DNA of 17,973 bases from CACZQA01 sp050943615 (lineage in GTDB: Bacteria > Actinomycetota > Coriobacteriia > Coriobacteriales > QAMH01), in assembly GCA_050943615.1 (NCBI GenBank), contig JBMNPN010000048.1:1-17973 (forward strand). Direction: 5' to 3'. Shown piece after piece: positions 7,524 to 15,801 of the stretch. Within the stretch, counting starts at the first letter, position 1. Every line of letters starts with the position of its first letter. The position numbers were made by a program, and so were the translations under genes. The notes below the pieces were generated by a model. That model did not search any database, had not been told where the DNA came from, and was given only the letters and a program-made list of their open reading frames with translations.

Positions 7524-7945
7524 TGATCGACCAACTCACCGTTTTCCTGGAGAACAGCAAGGGGCGTCTCACGGCGCTGTGCCGCGCCCTGGGAGACGCC
7601 GATGTCAACATGCACGCACTCACCATTGCCGACACGACTGACTTCGGCATCGTGCGCATCATCTGCGATAGCCCCAAGCAGGCTGTCGAGGCGCTCCGAG
7701 ATGCGGGTTTCCGCGCGATGACCACCAAGGTCGTCGCCGTCGAGGTGCCCGACGTGCCGGGCGGTCTTGCAAAAGTCGTCGGGCTGCTCGAGTCAAATGA
7801 TCTCAACATCGAGTACAGCTACTGCTTTGCCAACGCCCAAAACGGCGCGACCGTTGCCCTCAAGGTCCCCGAAAAGGGCAAGGATCTCCTCGAGCAAGCG
7901 GGCTTCAAGGTGCTCCATCCGCAAGATCTCTACAAGAACGCATAA
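7523..7945 (+). CDS. tandem ACT-domain protein, probable amino acid sensor
   Basis: A small protein of 140 residues made of two ACT-like repeats. The first covers about residues 1-70 (LTVFLENSKGRLTALCRALGDADVNMHAL). The second covers about 70-138, with VPDVPGGLAKVVGLLESNDLNIEYSY as its start. ACT repeats usually pair across a dimer and bind amino acids, often at the glycine-containing turn. There is no enzyme domain, so a regulatory role is likely. The ATG overlaps the paaK stop by 1 nt, with GGGAGAG at 7511-7517 as ribosome site, so the two proteins are made together. ACT proteins paired with PaaK homologues are seen in other anaerobes and archaea. Ligand and target are unknown; an aromatic amino acid is a guess from context. 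Confidence 0.88.
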   Translation: MIDQLTVFLENSKGRLTALCRALGDADVNMHALTIADTTDFGIVRIICDSPKQAVEALRDAGFRAMTTKVVAVEVPDVPGGLAKVVGLLESNDLNIEYSYCFANAQNGATVALKVPEKGKDLLEQAGFKVLHPQDLYKNA

Positions 7946-7960
7946 ACGAGGACACGTGCT

Positions 7961-9391
7961 GTGCAGATGTCGCATCAATTGAATCCGCTCCGTCTCCAGC
8001 TGTCCCACGGCTCTGCCACTTGCGCGCAAGGGCGCAGGTGGCAGGGGAGCGTGCTCCGGGCACTTCTGTGCTTCCTTTTGGCCTGTGCGCTCGCAGGGCT
8101 TTTTCCCGTGTACGCGCTTGCCGCCATCCAGGGGAGCGACTACGTCGGCTCGACCACGGTCACCGACCGCAACCTCAACATCACCGAGGCGCCGGCCATC
8201 GAGGCCAAGTACGGCATCCTCGTCGACTCGGACGGCAACGTGCTGTGGTCGCGCGGTGCCAACAAGAAGAGCGCTATGGCATCGATCACCAAGGTCATGA
8301 CCGCTGTCGTTGCCCTCGAAAACGCCAATCTCGACGACGAGTACACCGTCTCAAGCGCCGCGGCGAGCATCGGCGAATCCTCCGCTGGGCTCAAGGCGGG
8401 CGAGAAGCTCAGCCTCGAATCGCTGCTCGAGCTCATGCTCGTCCACTCCAGCAACGACGCGGCAAACGTCATCGCCGAGGGTGTCAGCGGAAGTTCCGAT
8501 GCCTTCGTCGAGAAGATGAACGAGAAGGCAGCAGATCTCGGACTCAAGAACACGCACTACGTCGACCCCGAGGGGCTGGACCAATCAGGCCACTACACGA
8601 CGGCTTCCGACATCAGCGTGCTCGTGCGCTACGCGATGAAGAACGAGACCTTCCGAGACATCGTCAAGATGAAGACCACCACTCAGACCTATGGTGGCTC
8701 GACTCACACCTTCATCAATACCAACGCGCTGCTCGCGACCTGGGACAGCTGCATCGGCGTCAAGACCGGCTATACGGACAGCGCCGGCGAATGCCTCGCC
8801 TCGGCTGCCGAAAAGGACGGCGTCGAGCTGTACGCCGTCGTGCTCGGCTGCACCGACGAGGTCCAGCGCTTCACTGATTCCTACAAGCTGCTCGACTGGG
8901 GATTCTCGCATTACCGCAGCTATACCCTCGCCTCGGCTGACGACGTGCTCGTCGACGTTCCCATGAGCGGGTACGTCAATCGGACCGTGAAGGCGGGGGT
9001 CTCCGAGGATGTGACCAGCTGCGTGCTCGATTACGATGGGGACATCTCGGTCGACGTGAAGCTCTTCGATATACCCGACGGCGTCTCCGAAGGCGATACA
9101 GTCGGCTCCATAACCTGGCGTCAGGGCGAGAAGATCGTCGCCTCCGAGCCGCTCGTGGCAAAGGAGAGCGTGGGCGCCCCAATGCCCTGGACGTCCGTCA
9201 TCACCGCATTCGTGCGCCTCTTCGGCGTGCTGACCGGTGATAAGGCGGTTGCCCAGAGCACCCTGTACGCGCAGACCATCAAGGTCGAGCTAGACACGAG
9301 CGATGCGGGGCAGACGGTTGGAACGAAGCTCGAAAAGCAGATACGCGCCTATGTCACGAAATACAACAATTCGCTTTACTCGGACTCGTGA
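7961..9391 (+). CDS. dacA: D-alanyl-D-alanine carboxypeptidase (PBP5-like, peptidase S11)
   Basis: A protein of 476 residues that trims the terminal D-Ala from peptidoglycan pentapeptides outside the membrane. All three penicillin-binding motifs are present: SITK with S108 nucleophile and K111, SSN at 163-165, and KTGYT at 268-272. An export signal is visible: hydrophobic residues 31-54 ending in YALAA, with cleavage near 54/55. About 30 mostly polar residues precede it, so the true start could be later. GTG 7961 is favoured by GAGGA at 7948-7952, 8 nt away. After the catalytic domain there is a beta-rich part and a hydrophobic stretch (about 410-425), which may be a membrane contact. It starts 15 nt after the ACT gene, suggesting a mixed-function operon. 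The symbol is by family only. Confidence 0.92.
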   Translation: MQMSHQLNPLRLQLSHGSATCAQGRRWQGSVLRALLCFLLACALAGLFPVYALAAIQGSDYVGSTTVTDRNLNITEAPAIEAKYGILVDSDGNVLWSRGANKKSAMASITKVMTAVVALENANLDDEYTVSSAAASIGESSAGLKAGEKLSLESLLELMLVHSSNDAANVIAEGVSGSSDAFVEKMNEKAADLGLKNTHYVDPEGLDQSGHYTTASDISVLVRYAMKNETFRDIVKMKTTTQTYGGSTHTFINTNALLATWDSCIGVKTGYTDSAGECLASAAEKDGVELYAVVLGCTDEVQRFTDSYKLLDWGFSHYRSYTLASADDVLVDVPMSGYVNRTVKAGVSEDVTSCVLDYDGDISVDVKLFDIPDGVSEGDTVGSITWRQGEKIVASEPLVAKESVGAPMPWTSVITAFVRLFGVLTGDKAVAQSTLYAQTIKVELDTSDAGQTVGTKLEKQIRAYVTKYNNSLYSDS

Positions 9392-9431
9392 TTTTTTCTG
9401 TTCTTGCCAACCAAAGGAGGAAGTGCTTACA

Positions 9432-10154
9432 GTGCCTGTGGATGAGGATAACGGGTTCTTTGCCTGTGACTTGAGTGCGTGCGGCGTGCTCAGGATCGCG
9501 GGTACGAACGGAGATGCGCGCACGTTTCTGCACACGATGTTCACGGGGGACATGACGAGGCTGTCTGGCCCCTGGGCCTCGGTCCAGGGTCTGTTCCTGA
9601 ACTCAGAGGGCCAGGTCATCGATGCCTGTCTGGTGTTCCAGACGGGACCTGACGAGTTTCTCGTCTTGACTACGCCCGATAATATCGACGAGCTCGTCGA
9701 GTGGCTGTCTGCGCACGTTGAGATTGCCGATGACGCGGGTAGGATCTTTCCGAGCGCCGTGGTCGAGGACCACAGCGCGGACATGGCGGCTCTCGTCCTC
9801 TACGGCGCACAGAGCAAACAGGTAGGAGCAGAACTCCAGCGCGCGGCGAACAAGAAGCTCGTCATGTTGCCCTTCTCGATCGATTATCCTGTCGTCGGCA
9901 TTCCGGGCACACCGTCTGTGCTCATCTTGACGACGATGGGAAACGCCGCTGCTATCGGGGCGTTTCTGACAGAAGAGAACCCTGGGCTCGAGGTGCTCGA
10001 TTCCGAAGCGTACCGCAAGCGCGTGCTCAAGGGGCACGAGGAGCTCTCGGCGCTTGCGGGTGCTGCGTACAAGACCCCCGAAGAGCTCGGGCTTTCCCAA
10101 CTGCTCAGGGAAGAGGGGCATTATGTGGGGGCACGTGCGCTTGGATTAGAGTGA
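9432..10154 (+). CDS. GcvT/YgfZ-like folate-binding protein, short form
   Basis: A protein of 240 residues resembling the N-terminal folate-binding domain of glycine cleavage T protein and YgfZ. Support comes from VLRIAGTNGDARTFLHTMFTGDMTRLSG, then a GLFLNSEGQVIDACLVF stretch and the alternating pattern that follows. The protein ends at GHYVGARALGLE. In aligned position GcvT has a VGREAL-like motif and YgfZ has KGCYxGQE; here the Cys, Gln and Glu of YgfZ are missing. The C-terminal barrel domain of GcvT is also absent, and no other gcv genes are nearby. An Fe-S-repair or one-carbon role is possible but unproven. AAAGGAGG at 9413-9420 places the start at GTG 9432, 11 nt away; GTG 9423 is only 2 nt away. 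The open frame upstream overlaps dacA and is rejected. Confidence 0.75.
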   Translation: MPVDEDNGFFACDLSACGVLRIAGTNGDARTFLHTMFTGDMTRLSGPWASVQGLFLNSEGQVIDACLVFQTGPDEFLVLTTPDNIDELVEWLSAHVEIADDAGRIFPSAVVEDHSADMAALVLYGAQSKQVGAELQRAANKKLVMLPFSIDYPVVGIPGTPSVLILTTMGNAAAIGAFLTEENPGLEVLDSEAYRKRVLKGHEELSALAGAAYKTPEELGLSQLLREEGHYVGARALGLE

Positions 10155-10217
10155 GCGAGTGCATATGTCATAGAGGTATCTGGCTTGTATCCCAGGTTTG
10201 TCTGGAGTGCAGATGAG

Positions 10218-10255
10218 GCGGGGCTAGCGCGCTAATCGTTGCAAAACCCGCTTTT
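10218..10255 (+). terminator. possible weak terminator after the GcvT-like gene
   Basis: GCGGG at 10218-10222 can pair with CCCGC at 10247-10251, which runs directly into TTTTA. The loop is long (24 nt) but contains the perfect palindrome TAGCGCGCTA (10225-10234), which could form a side stem. Five base pairs closing a long loop are weak for a terminator. Confidence 0.3.
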
Positions 10256-10287
10256 ATAGTTCGATTACTAGTAATTTGACATTTGCA

Positions 10288-10296
10288 TGGTAGAAT
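10288..10296 (+). promoter_or_regulatory. candidate extended -10 promoter of the FHA gene
   Basis: TGGTAGAAT is a close match to an extended -10 (TG-n-TATAAT with one change). The predicted transcript would begin about 17 nt before the ATG at 10321, leaving just room for the ribosome site AGAAGGGG. A TTGACA at 10276-10281 is only 9 nt from the -10, so it cannot act as its -35. The surrounding 80 bases are A+T-rich. Confidence 0.45.
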
Positions 10297-10320
10297 CTCG
10301 TACGAGTAAGAAGGGGATCG

Positions 10321-10776
10321 ATGGTGGCTGATCCGATTCAGAAATGTCCTATATGCAACGAACCGCTCGTGAACGGGCAGACGGAATGCCCTCGCTGCGG
10401 CTTCAAACTCATCGGGAAAACGCAGGCGTTCAAGCCTGTCAGCGATGAGCAGGCTGGTCAGAACGCACAGGACAGCCCCGGCACTCCGGCTCTCGAGATT
10501 CTCACCGGACCGTATGCCGGTGAGAGCTTCGTGCTCAAGAAGGGGAGCTTCACCATCGGGCGCGACCCGAAGTGCGACATCTTCTTGAGCAACATGACCG
10601 TATCCCGCCATCACGCGACCATTACCATTGAGGGCAATGGTGCTCGTATCGTCGATGCCGGCTCGCTCAACGGCACGTGGGTGGATGGCAAGGTGGTCGA
10701 CGAGGCAATTCTCGTTCCCGGTACCCGTATTCAGATTGGCAATTTCGACATGGCATTCAGGTATCTCAAGAAATGA
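10321..10776 (+). CDS. zinc-ribbon and FHA-domain protein
   Basis: A cytoplasmic protein of 151 residues. At the start, C9/C12 and C23/C26 form a CPIC/CPRC zinc ribbon. A polar linker follows, and residues 57-151 form a forkhead-associated domain. Its phosphothreonine-binding residues are visible: GRDPKCD near 80-86, SRHHATI near 97-103, and SLNGTW near 117-122. FHA domains bind phosphothreonine on targets of Ser/Thr kinases, so the protein is likely an adaptor in kinase signalling. The ATG has a good AGAAGGGG ribosome site. The stop overlaps the start of the NlpC/P60 gene as ATGA, so the two are translationally coupled; this links signalling to cell-wall hydrolysis. No kinase or phosphatase gene is in the window. 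Confidence 0.92.
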   Translation: MVADPIQKCPICNEPLVNGQTECPRCGFKLIGKTQAFKPVSDEQAGQNAQDSPGTPALEILTGPYAGESFVLKKGSFTIGRDPKCDIFLSNMTVSRHHATITIEGNGARIVDAGSLNGTWVDGKVVDEAILVPGTRIQIGNFDMAFRYLKK

Positions 10777-12056
10777 AAAAGAATAGCATCACGACAAAGA
10801 TCGTCTCCCTTGCCGCAACATTTGCGCTCGTCTTCAGCACGACGTTCGCCTTCGTGCCCGTGACCGCCTCCTCGTATGCGCTGGCAGACACTGCGACCGA
10901 AACGGCGAGCTCTGCGAGTTCCTCTGACGCGTCTTCGAGCGCTGAGGAGAGCACGGATACCTCATCGGAGTCTGCGGCGTCTTCTGAAAAGAGCGCTGAT
11001 TCCACTTCTGCGGATGATGATTCGGCCTCTTCGTCGAAGGACAAGAAGACATCGAAGAGCACGTCCAAGAAGAACAAGAGCAATAAGAGCAAGAAATCAA
11101 CGAAGACCAAGACTTCCGAGGCGACCGAAAACGCCTGGATCGCCACGGCGACCAGCTACCTCGAGCGCCTCGCAACTCAGCTCGAGACGGCTACTGAGGA
11201 CCTGCACCAGATCACGCAGAAGCGCAAGGTCCTCGAGAAGAAGGCAAAAAAGACCAAGAAGTCCATCAAGCAGACGAAAAAGGAACTCGCCTCCGCGCGC
11301 AAGTCGTTCAATGCGGCGGCTGTCGAGATCTACAAGAACGGCTCCGTTTCCTACATGAGCGTTTTGCTCGGCGCGAACGATTTTTCGGATTTCTCGAGCA
11401 AACTCTACTTGCTCGAGGCGATGGCCTACGACCGCGGAAAGACGATCCAGGACGTGACCGCGCTCGAACAGGAGCTGAACGAGAAGCAAAGCTCGTATGA
11501 CAAGCAGCTCGAGGAGATCAAGAGCCTCGAGACGCAGGCGCGCAACAACAAGGACACCATCTCCAAGACCATCAGCGCGCAGCTCAGCTTCGATGGCTCG
11601 GTCGACTCAAAGCTTCTCAAGAAGATCCTCAATGCCAACTCGGTCAAGGGCGCGAACAAGCTTCTGGCCAAGTACGGCGGTTCGAAGAGCAAGAAGGGCT
11701 CGCATCCCGAGATCGTGAAGATCGCCGCCAAATATCTGGGCGTGCCCTATGTCTGGGGCGGTGAGACTCCCGCGGGGTTCGATTGCTCGGGGCTCACGAT
11801 GTACTGCTATGCCAAAATCGGCATCTCGTTGCCGCACTTTGCCCGTGACCAGTACTTCTGCGGCAAGCACATCGCACGCGACGCGCTCATGCCCGGCGAC
11901 CTCGTGTTCTTCGGCCCGTGCGTCGCGGGGATCCACCATGTCGGTATCTACGTTGGAGATGGCAAGTACATCCAGGCTCCGCATACGGGCGATGTCGTGA
12001 AGGTCTCCAGCCTCTCCGACCGCTCTGACTACGTCGGTGCCTGCCGCCCTGAATAG
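10773..12056 (+). CDS. secreted coiled-coil NlpC/P60 peptidoglycan endopeptidase
   Basis: A protein of 427 residues. A signal peptide (1 to about 38) starts MKKNSITTK, has a hydrophobic core and ends in YALA. Residues about 40-115 are low-complexity, rich in Ser, Ala, Glu, Asp and then Lys/Ser/Thr. Residues about 120-290 look like coiled coil, with IYKNGSVSYMSVLLGANDF as in PcsB/CwlO proteins. The NlpC/P60 domain fills the C-terminus. Catalytic residues are C338 (FDCSGL) and H389 (HHVGIYVG), with H404 as probable third member. The family cuts peptide cross-links of peptidoglycan, usually under control of the coiled coil. The start is ATG 10773, inside the end of the FHA gene; the longer open frame upstream overlaps that gene and lacks a signal peptide. 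Confidence 0.93.
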   Translation: MKKNSITTKIVSLAATFALVFSTTFAFVPVTASSYALADTATETASSASSSDASSSAEESTDTSSESAASSEKSADSTSADDDSASSSKDKKTSKSTSKKNKSNKSKKSTKTKTSEATENAWIATATSYLERLATQLETATEDLHQITQKRKVLEKKAKKTKKSIKQTKKELASARKSFNAAAVEIYKNGSVSYMSVLLGANDFSDFSSKLYLLEAMAYDRGKTIQDVTALEQELNEKQSSYDKQLEEIKSLETQARNNKDTISKTISAQLSFDGSVDSKLLKKILNANSVKGANKLLAKYGGSKSKKGSHPEIVKIAAKYLGVPYVWGGETPAGFDCSGLTMYCYAKIGISLPHFARDQYFCGKHIARDALMPGDLVFFGPCVAGIHHVGIYVGDGKYIQAPHTGDVVKVSSLSDRSDYVGACRPE

Positions 12057-12241
12057 GGCAGCTGTCCTTGGTGTCCCTTCCTTTCGCACGGTGTATTGCG
12101 GCACGCGGCTTGAGCATTCCACCGCAGGGGATACGCTTGCGCTATCATGCGAAAGGTACAGCTCGATAAGACGTGTGCCCCGCGCTGCCGTTCGCTTTTC
12201 ACGGCGTGCGGCGGAGCCTGTCTTTCTACAAACCGTAAAGG
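12057..12241. other. non-coding gap between the NlpC/P60 and acyl-CoA ligase genes
   Basis: The 185 bases hold no convincing gene. GCCGT and ACGGC, separated by TCGCTTTTC (about 12187-12205), could form a small hairpin without a T-run. TATCAT near 12141-12146 resembles a -10 box but has no good -35. A promoter for the ligase gene is expected here, yet I cannot fix one. Confidence 0.35.
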
Positions 12242-13888
12242 ATGGCGTTTTTCGTGCCCATTACCGACTTTCTCCGTCGCAATGCAGCGGCGTATGGCGA
12301 TGAGATAGCACTCGTCGAGGTCAACCCGGAAATCCAGGAGCGCAAGCATGTGACCTGGCGCGATTACGATCTCATCGAATCGACCGAGACCGAGCCCTAT
12401 CGCCGAGAGATCACCTGGAAGGTCTTCGACGAGAAGGCGAACCGCTTTGCGAACCTCCTGCTCTCGCGCGGCGTGAAGAAGGGCGACAAGGTCGCCATCC
12501 TTCTCATGAACTGCCTCGAGTGGCTGCCCATCTACTTCGGCGTGCTCAAGAGCGGCGCGACTGTGGTGCCGCTCAACTTCCGCTACACCTCCGCCGAGAT
12601 CGAATACTGCGTCAACCAGGCCGATGTCGACATCCTCGTCTTCGGCCCCCAGTTCATCGGGCGCATCGAGGAGATCGTCCCCTCGATCCAGCCGCATCGC
12701 CTGCTTTTCTACGTGGGCGAGGACTGCCCGACCTTTGCCGAGAACTACCGCGAGCTCACGGCCAACTGCTCGAGCGCGGACCCTATGATCCCGCTTTCGG
12801 AAGACGAAGACGCCGCCATCTACTTCTCGTCTGGCACGACCGGATTTCCCAAGGCGATCCTGCACCATCACCGCAGCTTGACGCAGTCCGCCGAAATGGA
12901 GCAAAAGCACCATGGGCAGACCCATGACGACGTGTTCCTCTGCATTCCGCCGCTCTACCACACGGGGGCCAAGATGCACTGGTTCGGAAGCCTGATCTCG
13001 GGGTCACGTGCGGTATTCTTGCGCGGCGTCAGCCCCAAGACCATCTTCGAGACGGTCTCAACGGAGCGCTGCACCATCGTGTGGCTGCTCGTCCCCTGGG
13101 TACAGGACATTTTGCTCGCCATCGAGGAGGGCAAGATCAAGCTCGAAGACTACGAGCTTTCCCAGTGGCGCCTCATGCATATCGGCGCGCAGCCCGTCCC
13201 GAGAAGCCTCATCGCCCGCTGGCACGAGCTGTTTCCCAACCAGCAGTACGACACCAACTACGGCCTGTCGGAATCGACGGGCCCGGGCTGTGTGCACCTC
13301 GGCGTCGAGAACATCGACCATGTTGGCGCCATCGGCGTGCCGGGATACCGTTGGGAGGTCAAGATCTGCGACGACGACGGCAACGAGGTCGAACAGGGCC
13401 AGGTCGGGGAGCTCTGGGTCAAGGGCCCGGGCGTCATGGTCTGCTACTACAACGATCCCGAGGAGACCGCCAAGGCCCTCAAGGGGGACTGGCTTTTGAC
13501 CGGGGACATGGCGCGCCAGGACGAGGACGGCTTCTATTGGCTGGTCGACCGCAAGAAAGACGTCGTCATCTCCGGCGGTGAGAATATCTATCCCGTTCAG
13601 GTGGAAGATTTCCTCTCGGGACATCCCGCCATCAAGGACGTCGCAGTCATCGGCCTTCCCGATGCGCGCCTGGGCGAGATCGCGGCCGCCATTATCGAGG
13701 TCAAGCCCGATTCCACGCTCACCGAAGACGAGGTCAACGAGTTCTGCCTTGCCCTGCCGCGCTACAAGCGCCCGCGCAAGATTATCTTCGCGCAGGTTCC
13801 GCGCAATGCGACGGGCAAGATCGAAAAGCCCAAGCTGCGCGAGAAATACGGCGTCGAGCACCTGGTTGCCGAGGAAAGTGACCAGTAG
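12242..13888 (+). CDS. AMP-forming acyl-CoA ligase (class I adenylate-forming)
   Basis: A protein of 548 residues of the acyl-CoA synthetase family. It activates a carboxylic acid with ATP and joins it to CoA. The phosphate loop is YFSSGTTGFPK at 194-204, the A5 motif is YGLSESTG, and TGD with D422 lies in a long A7-A8 region (DRKKDVVISGGENIYP). The catalytic Lys is K526 in NATGKIEKPK. Near residues 36-52 the chain carries a charged insertion (YDLIESTETEPYRREI) before the usual ITWKVFDEKANRFAN. The substrate cannot be read; fatty, benzoic or arylacetic acids are all possible. The gene precedes iorA by 104 nt on the same strand. ATG 12242 directly follows AAAGG with no spacer, and an in-frame TAA sits at 12236, so GTG 12254 is an alternative start. 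Confidence 0.9.
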   Translation: MAFFVPITDFLRRNAAAYGDEIALVEVNPEIQERKHVTWRDYDLIESTETEPYRREITWKVFDEKANRFANLLLSRGVKKGDKVAILLMNCLEWLPIYFGVLKSGATVVPLNFRYTSAEIEYCVNQADVDILVFGPQFIGRIEEIVPSIQPHRLLFYVGEDCPTFAENYRELTANCSSADPMIPLSEDEDAAIYFSSGTTGFPKAILHHHRSLTQSAEMEQKHHGQTHDDVFLCIPPLYHTGAKMHWFGSLISGSRAVFLRGVSPKTIFETVSTERCTIVWLLVPWVQDILLAIEEGKIKLEDYELSQWRLMHIGAQPVPRSLIARWHELFPNQQYDTNYGLSESTGPGCVHLGVENIDHVGAIGVPGYRWEVKICDDDGNEVEQGQVGELWVKGPGVMVCYYNDPEETAKALKGDWLLTGDMARQDEDGFYWLVDRKKDVVISGGENIYPVQVEDFLSGHPAIKDVAVIGLPDARLGEIAAAIIEVKPDSTLTEDEVNEFCLALPRYKRPRKIIFAQVPRNATGKIEKPKLREKYGVEHLVAEESDQ

Positions 13889-13992
13889 GGCGTTTGCGGC
13901 ACGCAACTGCCGGACGAGTGAGGTTTTTCGGGGTGCGAGTGGGAAGAGGAACTTTTTCGCATTCCCGAGAAGGGTAAATACGGAAGGCGAGG

Positions 13993-15798
13993 ATGAGCTA
14001 TTTCATGACGAGAGAACTTCTTTCGGGAAACGAGGCCATCGCTCAGGGCGCGTGGGAGGCGGGCGTCCATATCGGCGTCGGATATCCCGGTACGCCCTCG
14101 ACCGAGACGCTCGAGAACCTGAGCAGGCATGAGGGCGTCTATTGTGAGTGGGCACCGAACGAGAAAGTCGCGCTCGAAGTTGCCATCGGCGCCTCCATGG
14201 GAGGCGCGCGCTGTCTTGTGACGATGAAGCACGTCGGCGTCAACGTCGCGGCAGATCCGCTGATGTCGGTCTGCAACGCGGGCGTGAACGGCGGGCTTGT
14301 GCTGCTCGCGGCGGATGACCCCTCCATCTACTCCTCCCAAAACGAGCAGGACTCGCGCAACTACGCCGCATTTGCACGCGTTCCCGCGCTCGAGCCCGCC
14401 GATTCTGCCGAGGCACATGCCTTCGTGAAGCGTGCCTTCGAGATATCGGAAGAATTCGACACGCTCGTCATGCTGCGCGAGTCCATGCGCATCGCCCACA
14501 CCAAGACGCTCGTCGGCACGAGCGAGATGCGCGCTGGTGTCGCCTTGCGCGATTTTGCGCCCGACCCGGCAAAGTACGTCATGGTCCCCGCCAATGCGCG
14601 CAAGCGCCGTCTCGCAACCGATGCGCGCACGAAAAAGCTCATCGATTTTTCGGAGAACACCGATCTCAACCGCATCGAGATGCGCGACAACTCCATCGGC
14701 ATCATCTGCAGCGGCGCTGTCTACCAGCATGTTCGCGAGGCGCTTCCGCAGGCGAGCACTTTCAAGCTCGGGATGTCCTGGCCGCTTCCGCCGGAAAAGC
14801 TCGCGAAATTCGCAGCGGCCGTGGACAAGGTCTACGTCGTCGAGGAATCTTGCGATTACTTTTCCGAGCACGTGCGCGCGCTCGGCATCGAGCTTTCCGT
14901 TCCGCCGGCGGGCGCGCTTCCGCTCGATGGTGAGATGACACCCGAGCGCATCCGCACGGCCTTCGGCATCGAGCAACCGGAGCATCTCGATGCGGCCGAC
15001 GACCTGCCGCCGCGCCCGCCCTCACTTTGCCCTGGGTGCCCCCACAGACTTGTCTTTTCCGAGCTCAGGCGCCTCAAGGCTGTTGTCACGGGGGATATCG
15101 GCTGCTACACGCTCGGTGCAACGCCGCCTCTTTGCGCAGTTCACTCGACCATCGACATGGGGGCCTCGCTTTCCATGGCACACGGTATGGAACTTGCACA
15201 CACCCAGGAGCGAGACGGCCGTCCCGTCGTCGGCGTCATCGGCGATAGCACCTTTGCGCACTCCGGTCTGACGAGCCTGCTCGGCACTGTCTATAACGGC
15301 GGCACGGGGACGCTGTGCATCCTCGACAACCGCACGACGGCCATGACGGGCTGCCAGGGCAATCCCTGCAACGGCATCACGCTCATGAAGCAGGCGGCCA
15401 GGAAAGGGGAGGACAGGCTCGACGCCCCCGCTGGCCACGAGCTCGATGTCGTCAAGGTCTGCCAGGCGCTCGGGGTAGAGGACGTGGCGCTCGTCGACTC
15501 CCAGAACCTTGAGATGGTCCGAAAGGCGCTCAAAGAGGCGACCGATGCCAAAGACAGGCTCTCGGTCATCGTCTTCAAATCCCCCTGTCGCCTTGTCGAC
15601 AGGCACCGCGACCCCGTCCCGACAATTGAGGACTGCCACGCCTGCGGCGTGTGCATCCAACTCGGCTGCCCGGCGCTCGGCAAGGACGATGAGGGACATG
15701 CCGTCATCGACGCCACGCAATGCGTGGGCTGTGGTCAGTGCGCGCAGGTCTGCCCGTTCGACTGCATCGAGGGCGCACCTGCAAAGGAGGGGGAGTAA
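13993..15798 (+). CDS. iorA: indolepyruvate:ferredoxin oxidoreductase, alpha subunit
   Basis: A protein of 601 residues. With IorB it converts arylpyruvates (indolepyruvate, phenylpyruvate, hydroxyphenylpyruvate) plus CoA to arylacetyl-CoA, CO2 and reduced ferredoxin in the cytoplasm. The N-terminal pyrimidine-binding domain starts RELLSGNEAIAQGAWEAG and includes GYPGTPSTE. The thiamine-diphosphate site is GDS at 417-419 with N446. The C-terminus is a two-cluster ferredoxin: cysteines at 548, 551, 554, 559 and at 577, 580, 583, 587. The first set has an extra residue before its last Cys, as usual in IorA. A further Cys is at 591. The start ATG has GGAAGG 5 nt upstream (13982-13987). It precedes iorB by 3 nt. 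Confidence 0.95.
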   Translation: MSYFMTRELLSGNEAIAQGAWEAGVHIGVGYPGTPSTETLENLSRHEGVYCEWAPNEKVALEVAIGASMGGARCLVTMKHVGVNVAADPLMSVCNAGVNGGLVLLAADDPSIYSSQNEQDSRNYAAFARVPALEPADSAEAHAFVKRAFEISEEFDTLVMLRESMRIAHTKTLVGTSEMRAGVALRDFAPDPAKYVMVPANARKRRLATDARTKKLIDFSENTDLNRIEMRDNSIGIICSGAVYQHVREALPQASTFKLGMSWPLPPEKLAKFAAAVDKVYVVEESCDYFSEHVRALGIELSVPPAGALPLDGEMTPERIRTAFGIEQPEHLDAADDLPPRPPSLCPGCPHRLVFSELRRLKAVVTGDIGCYTLGATPPLCAVHSTIDMGASLSMAHGMELAHTQERDGRPVVGVIGDSTFAHSGLTSLLGTVYNGGTGTLCILDNRTTAMTGCQGNPCNGITLMKQAARKGEDRLDAPAGHELDVVKVCQALGVEDVALVDSQNLEMVRKALKEATDAKDRLSVIVFKSPCRLVDRHRDPVPTIEDCHACGVCIQLGCPALGKDDEGHAVIDATQCVGCGQCAQVCPFDCIEGAPAKEGE

Positions 15799-15801
15799 GC
15801 G

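Noticed and set aside
10276..10281. Perfect TTGACA as a -35 box for the FHA gene
   Set aside because: It is only 9 nt from the TAGAAT -10 candidate, and no -10 box lies 16-18 nt after it.
10677..10772. Upstream extension of the NlpC/P60 frame
   Set aside because: It overlaps the FHA gene. Starting at ATG 10773 gives a normal signal peptide and ATGA coupling.
12055..12068. Near-palindrome AGGGCAGCTGTCCT at the NlpC/P60 stop codon
   Set aside because: It has no loop, two imperfect positions and no T-run, so it gives neither a terminator nor a clear operator.
13762..14985. Minus-strand frame of 407 codons across the ligase end and iorA start
   Set aside because: It overlaps two well-supported genes and shows no recognisable domain.
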